Part shown: one piece after another, positions 59,060 to 64,000 of the stretch
How positions within the stretch are numbered: the first letter of the stretch is position 1
Layout of the letters: every line of letters begins with the position of its first letter
Assembly: GCA_037013495.1 (NCBI GenBank)
Contig: CM072801.1
Coordinates: 22,409,501-22,473,500, forward strand
Length of the DNA stretch: 64,000 bases
Direction: 5' to 3'
DNA from: Hippophae tibetana
Lineage: Eukaryota > Streptophyta > Magnoliopsida > Rosales > Elaeagnaceae
Program-made: the position numbers and the translations under genes
The notes under the pieces: generated by a model
The model's database searches: none
Told to the model about the DNA's origin: nothing
Seen by the model: only the letters and a program-made list of their open reading frames with translations

Positions 59060-61730
59060 GGGTATTATTTACCTGAGGAATGGAATCTAGATTTTTCCCA
59101 AAAGATGTCTTATACCCTTTACCAGCCTAGAAGTTATTTTGTATCTTTAATTGCAAGAAACTAGATGTGCCAAAAGCAGTCACTTCTATTCCTCTCTAGC
59201 TAGCTCTGTCATATAACTACTACTCATAAGTACTAGGGGAAAAAGTTAGTTCCACATTAATTATAACTAGAATTATGGTTATTTACGGGTTAATAACTTA
59301 TAATTAATATTCCAGCTATTATGTTAACTTTTTTTTTATTGAATCCAAGTTTCTTAGAGTCAATCAAGGGCGAAAATTATGTTCATCTTTAATAAAGGGC
59401 AACTGAACCACGAGTACTTTGTTCGAAGAGAAAATTGTTTAAGAGATGTTCAAACAAAGTCTCATAAATTCAAATTACATTTTCAGAAAACATTATCTAC
59501 ATAAAAGAGTGATTTTTAACCAGATAAAATGATTCTGATCAGATCTAACGGTCATACGTAGTAGCATGAACCATGAGGCATATATACAAGTCTCAGTTAT
59601 GCACATATATATGAACTTACCTTAGCTTTTGGGAATATTATTAACTCTTGCTGCCCATTCTGGATACCAAAGGCATCATTTTTTCCCTCCAATATGTATC
59701 TTTTTCCTAGTTAAAGAGTGACGTAATAGAAATGACGAAATTTCGAATCAAATTTGTAATCATCCATATGTTAGAGACTTTTTCCACACAATGTTTAGGG
59801 CCCACTGGGAAGCTCTTTTCTTGCATTGTCTCCATCATGTGTACGGTGGACCCTTCACACACATGAAAATAACCTTTAATCGATCATAATCTATCAGGAC
59901 TTATCTTCTCTCAGTTGAATTGATTGGTTTAGTGTAGATATTAATCAATTATCATGATTTCAGATCTCAGTTTTTGTAACTTAATTGGATACTATTACTT
60001 TTCTGATGCTTGTACCAGACGTTCACTGCGAAAGATTAATCTTTTCAAGTAGTGGGTTACCGTCTAGATTATTAGTATCTTTCAATTCACTAGTCATTAA
60101 TAAGTGTGTAATACGTAAAAATCTACTGCTTGAAAAAAGAAAAAGAAAACCCTTTAATTTATGATAATAATAAAAGGGTAAACTTGTTACGTTAAGCTAA
60201 CTTGCAACCAAGTTTTGAGCATTGAATAAAGACACATCACTATTATGAATAAGAATCTTTTAGTAACGTATAAAGAGTTTGAAAACAATGATGAGATTTT
60301 TCATAAACAAATTTAGAATGGTACAATTTTAAGTTTTTGGTCCCTTTCAACTTGTGTGCTCTGACATGTATAGGAAATTTGTACATTCTTATAATATAAA
60401 ATAATAATATAAAAAAAATTTCAATAACATATTTAAAACTAATAACAAAAATAACATTATTTATATTCACTCGTACATTTTCAATATTAAAAAAAATTAA
60501 TACGTTATTTTATTTTAAATTTTTTTTAATTAGATACCATTTAAATTAAACTAAAACTATTTAAACATATTCAATAATAAACACCATCAAATTAAACGTT
60601 CAATATTATTATATATTATTTTTATTGTTATAAATTTTAAAGATAATTTTTTATAATTACCCGCTAAAAATTAGAAAATGTTTAGTACAATGTTATATGG
60701 ATAGATTATTTTAAAATGTTATTATAAATAAAGAATGAGTTTAAATTGTTATTTGAGTGATTAGAAAGAGTATGTCTTCATGTCATTACTAACCAATAAT
60801 TGTTTTTAATGTCATTTATAAACACGTGTATCATATGTTATCATTATAAAACGTTAAAAACATAATAATTTCTAAAAATAAAAATGTCATAAATAAACTC
60901 TAAATAAAGACACGAAAAACACAAGAACCATAGATAGAATTATAAATATTATAAAGGGATGTGAAATTTTATAAAATCAATTTGTTTTACATCAATTCAT
61001 CAATAAAGGCTTATAGTCAAAAAGAAAAATAAAAACCATAAATAGAGTTATGGGTAAAGGGAGGTGAAAAGTCATAAAATCAAATCAACTCTGATATGAT
61101 TACTTGGATTTACTTTTAATCCCTTAAAAAACATATGTTCACCTTAGTAAGAAAAAAACAGAATAAAACATATGATAAACATGTTTTTTTTTAAAATATG
61201 TAAAGTTAACTAATAAAATGAAAAGTAAATTTAAAATATGGTTTTCAAACCTTCTTTTTTAGTTTCAAAAATAATAAAGTACTTAAAAATAGAATTGTGT
61301 TCAACCTAATTTTGAACTTGAAAAATAAAATTAATTAACAAATAAAACTCATTTTGAAAACTTATCAAAAACTAAAATTTGAAAACTGAATTAGTTACAC
61401 AACATGCCTTAAATAATAATTAAAAAAAAACAAATATTTTTGTTCACCTGTGGGTTAAAACTCCGAAGCTGACAGTTCTCCCTTCTGGTGCTAATGCAAG
61501 TTGATAAAGAGCAAATTCTTTAATTTAACATTGAACTTTTTTTCTCATGTTTTCACTACACAACAATAACAGACTTATAATCACATGAACACAGTACAAG
61601 TTCATATCCTGTAATAAAAATCTGCCCTCATATGACCCTAAGAGACTAACATCTTGTTATCAACAGGGGACCTAGTACACAACAGTATGTTAATATATGT
61701 ACATTTTGCTTTTGTGGTATTTTAGTATCA
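59060..61730. other. Intergenic DNA between the two right-hand genes
   Basis: AT-rich. A degraded copy of the repeat in the gene intron at 62300-62588 lies at about 60520-60680 (shared TTGTTATAAATTTT...ATTTTTTATAATTACCC block). The last 150-250 bases probably include the 3' untranslated region of the gene ending at 61731. Confidence 0.45.
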
Positions 61731-63900
61731 TTACAGTTTGATGTATATGCCTTTCGTGTGAAGAAAACCAGAAACAAGACCCCAAAATAAGATCTCAAGC
61801 ATCACAAATACCAGCGTACCCCATCTCCTGGAATGAAGCATGGTCTGTAATAAAATTTCTGTGCCATCAATCTGCATGTAAAATTGGGAAATTGAAATTC
61901 ACTTAATTCAATTATATTAATGATCTTAGCCACTCCATAAATCTATTATGAAAAGAAAAGGCCAAAACGCAAGTAGAAATATAAAATATTTGAGGTTTTT
62001 AGATCCATATGAGTATATATCAAGTGAATAACTTCCTCCGCAGTCCGCAGACAAAAACAAAATTCCCTGCATGCTGCATATAACATTTTCAGTAGAAATA
62101 ACCACAAAGAGATGGGGAGAACGGAAATATCGGAGCCTGATTTCTTCCTATAATCCAAAAAATAATATTTCAGAACCATAATTTTTAAATCCCCTCCCTA
62201 TGAGATCTGTAAAGCTAATAAAGCAACTTTGAAGAAATGCCCACATCAGCATCACTTGGGAAAAGTTGGTGGATTAGCCCAGCTAAACTTAAAAAAAAAG
62301 GGAAAACAACAAATATAGCAACCTTGCAACCTGTAAATAGAAAAATAGCACTCCACCTTATACATTTTAACTATTAAAAAAAAATATGACACATCATTTG
62401 ATTTTAAACATCGTCTAATTAGATGTTATTCAAATTGACTTAAAACCATTTAGACTTGTTCAATGTTGAATACCGTCCAATTGAATTCCGTTTAATGTTG
62501 AATGCCGTCTAATTGGATCATATTCAATATTATTAGGGTGCTATTTTTGTTGTTATAAATTTTGGGACATTATTTTTTGTAATTTCCCAAAATACGGGGT
62601 CTTTAGCACTGTAGGCAAGATTTTATATTGATATATATCACAGCCTTCCTCAACCAATATCCCACTAACAATATTAATATGGCACAAAATTCCATCTGAC
62701 CACTCACATGTTGTTGTCATAGGGTAAAAACTAAAAATGCTAGAAGAAAAAAGAAAAATAAATACCAAGTTGTTTCTAGGTGACTTCCAATAGAAACCTT
62801 GCACAGCGACTGGGAAAAGTTCACAAGCAGCCAAAGCATATACTATAAGAGCATTCATGCCTATCCACTGCAGCAACACCAAAGGCATTCTACTGTGTTT
62901 GATGTCAACCTGAATAAAAATAATTCGAGCTATTTAATTTTTCCATGGTAAGCATCATATAAATCCATTAAGAGAATAGAATGTTAAGTACTGTGCCAAG
63001 CTTGCTGGAGTAACTTACTATGTAAAAGATAGCAGTTAAACACAAGCCTGATGCTCCAGCAGTGAGGCATGTATAGCTCAAAGTGTACAGTGGTTTAGAA
63101 AAAGGAACACCTGCAACATGTTTCCATTACATAACATAGATATAGAAATATAACTCCCCAAGGTAACAAAAATATGGAAGTCGTTATTTTAAGAACATAC
63201 CTACCATCTCCAAAAGAAGCCCTATGATTAAAAGAAACAATGAAAACAGGGACCAGAAAACTATCCTCTGCTTCTGAACCTGCAATAAATATATGAACAT
63301 AGCATGAAATTTTCCATCTAATTCATGGGATCATGATGCATCTGTTACCATAGTACAACATAAATATAAGATAATTAGCCAACAAATGTGTAGATGCTAC
63401 AATGGAATAAGGAGGATCACACCTTAAAATGCAATAGTATGTGCCCAAAATGCAATCCCGCAAAACATGTAACTGCAGCCATCAAAGAACTGAAAGTTTT
63501 CAAGGAAAACAATGAAAAATCAACCACCATTCCCATCGACACAAATGACAGAACCTGGCGAATTCAAGTCTAATATTCATTATAGACTTAAACAGATAAT
63601 TTTATTTCAATCAAAAAATATATATTTGTAACGAAAAGTATCTCAACTATGTGAAATCTCTGAATTAAATTGTAAGTTCATGAAAATATATTTTGAAATT
63701 GATTAAAGCTCATTGCTATCTAGGCTATACATTTTCTCCTCCCATCTTATGGGAAATAAATTATGAAATATCAAGAAATAGGAGAAGAGCAGCGATGCTG
63801 CAAAGAACCTTAAAATGCCCTCAGGATCAAATGGTGCTAGGCACCATGCTGGTGAGTTTGGAGGTAGAGGTCCATAGTCAGGAGAATTTACACTGCATTC
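61731..63900 (-). CDS. Heparan-alpha-glucosaminide N-acetyltransferase-like protein (DUF5009/HGSNAT family), C-terminal 204 aa
   Basis: Six exons on the minus strand: 63900-63809, 63489-63423, 63279-63201, 63110-63019, 62909-62766 and 61871-61731. All have GT-AG borders and consistent phases, and together give 205 codons including TAA. The translation contains SVNSPDYGPLPPNSP, WCLAPFDPEGIL, GLHFGHILLHFK, then VPFSKPLYTLSYTCLTAGAS, PLVLLQWIGMNALIVYALAA, QGFYWKSPRNNL and a final membrane span ending GIYIKL. These are hallmarks of the C-terminal half of the plant HGSNAT-like family. The animal enzyme acetylates heparan sulphate ends in lysosomes; plants lack heparan sulphate, so the plant substrate is unknown. 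At least four or five membrane spans fall in this part. The N-terminal exons lie beyond 64000. A MITE-like repeat sits in the last intron (61872-62765). Confidence 0.92.
62300..62588. mobile_element. MITE-like repeat in the last intron of the HGSNAT-like gene
   Basis: The left end GGGAAAACAACAAATATAGCA and the reverse complement of the right end (GGGAAATTACAAAAAATAAT ... AACAACAAAAATAGCAC) form imperfect terminal inverted repeats. The interior contains short direct repeats of a CCGTCTAATT/GAATGCCGTC type. Flanks are A-rich, so a target duplication cannot be read. A related fragment lies at about 60520-60680. The superfamily is not assigned. Confidence 0.5.
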
Positions 63901-64000
63901 CTGATAAATGTAGTGTTAGGATCTCAGGAAAACACATATTTTGATGCTCTGAAATGAGAGTCAAGACTTTACACATTCAAGGAACCAATCACTGAAGTAG

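Noticed and set aside
61946-62179. 77-codon minus-strand frame between the last two exons of the HGSNAT-like gene
   Set aside because: Lies wholly in the last intron; the exons at 62766 and 61871 join in phase without it.
63693-63944. Plus-strand frame of 83 codons at the right edge
   Set aside because: Overlaps the first visible exon of the HGSNAT-like gene on the minus strand, whose splice phases are consistent; shadow frame.

Overview
The window is nuclear DNA from a flowering plant, most likely a eudicot. It is strongly AT-rich, with spliced genes that have GT-AG introns and plant-type families (a DUF761 protein and a plant-type DUF5009/HGSNAT-like membrane protein). Most of it is intergenic space filled with nested Ty1/copia and Ty3/gypsy retrotransposons and relics of an endogenous pararetrovirus. 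I see no prokaryotic signatures (operons, CRISPR, insertion sequences) and cannot name the species.

Host genes: (1) 5015-6892 (+), a three-exon gene for a Ser/Pro-rich protein of about 266 residues that I do not recognise; (2) 21189-21647 (-), a single-exon DUF761 protein; (3) 58704-58952 (-), a small single-exon gene of unknown function; (4) 61731-63900 (-), the last six exons of a heparan-alpha-glucosaminide N-acetyltransferase-like membrane protein, cut by the right edge of the window. Together the genes cover only a few kilobases.

Repeat layout, left to right: an internally deleted Sirevirus-like copia element (1 to about 3915, -); a decayed gypsy element G0 (7540-8715 and 14955-15250, -) split by copia element C1 (8716 to about 14954, -), which is itself split by a 1.8 kb solo LTR (9718-11540); pararetrovirus relic A (about 17.3-20.35 kb, -); a hAT-like terminus (20.4 kb); AT-rich spacer with diverged dispersed repeats; a second solo LTR of the same family in opposite orientation (26180-27916); pararetrovirus relic B (about 30.06-32.87 kb, +); copia C4 (34141-43777, +) split by copia C3 (34745-40075, +); and decayed gypsy G1 (46205-56750, -) split twice, by an internally deleted chromovirus G2 (46905-50046) and by a nearly complete copia element C2 (50733-56001).

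The nesting gives a relative chronology. G0, G1, C1 and C4 are old and broken. C3 and the solo LTRs came later. G2 (LTRs about 97% identical by hand count) and C2 (about 98%) are the youngest. Points of most interest are the heat-shock-element-like cluster in the G2 LTR, the in-frame gag-integrase fusion in G2, the fact that every stop codon breaking C2 can be explained by a C-to-T change, and two unrelated copia elements that landed about 6 bp apart at the homologous gag zinc-knuckle codons of two copies of one gypsy family. I found no convincing new multi-gene system; the novelty lies in mobile-element structure and in two unrecognised plant genes.
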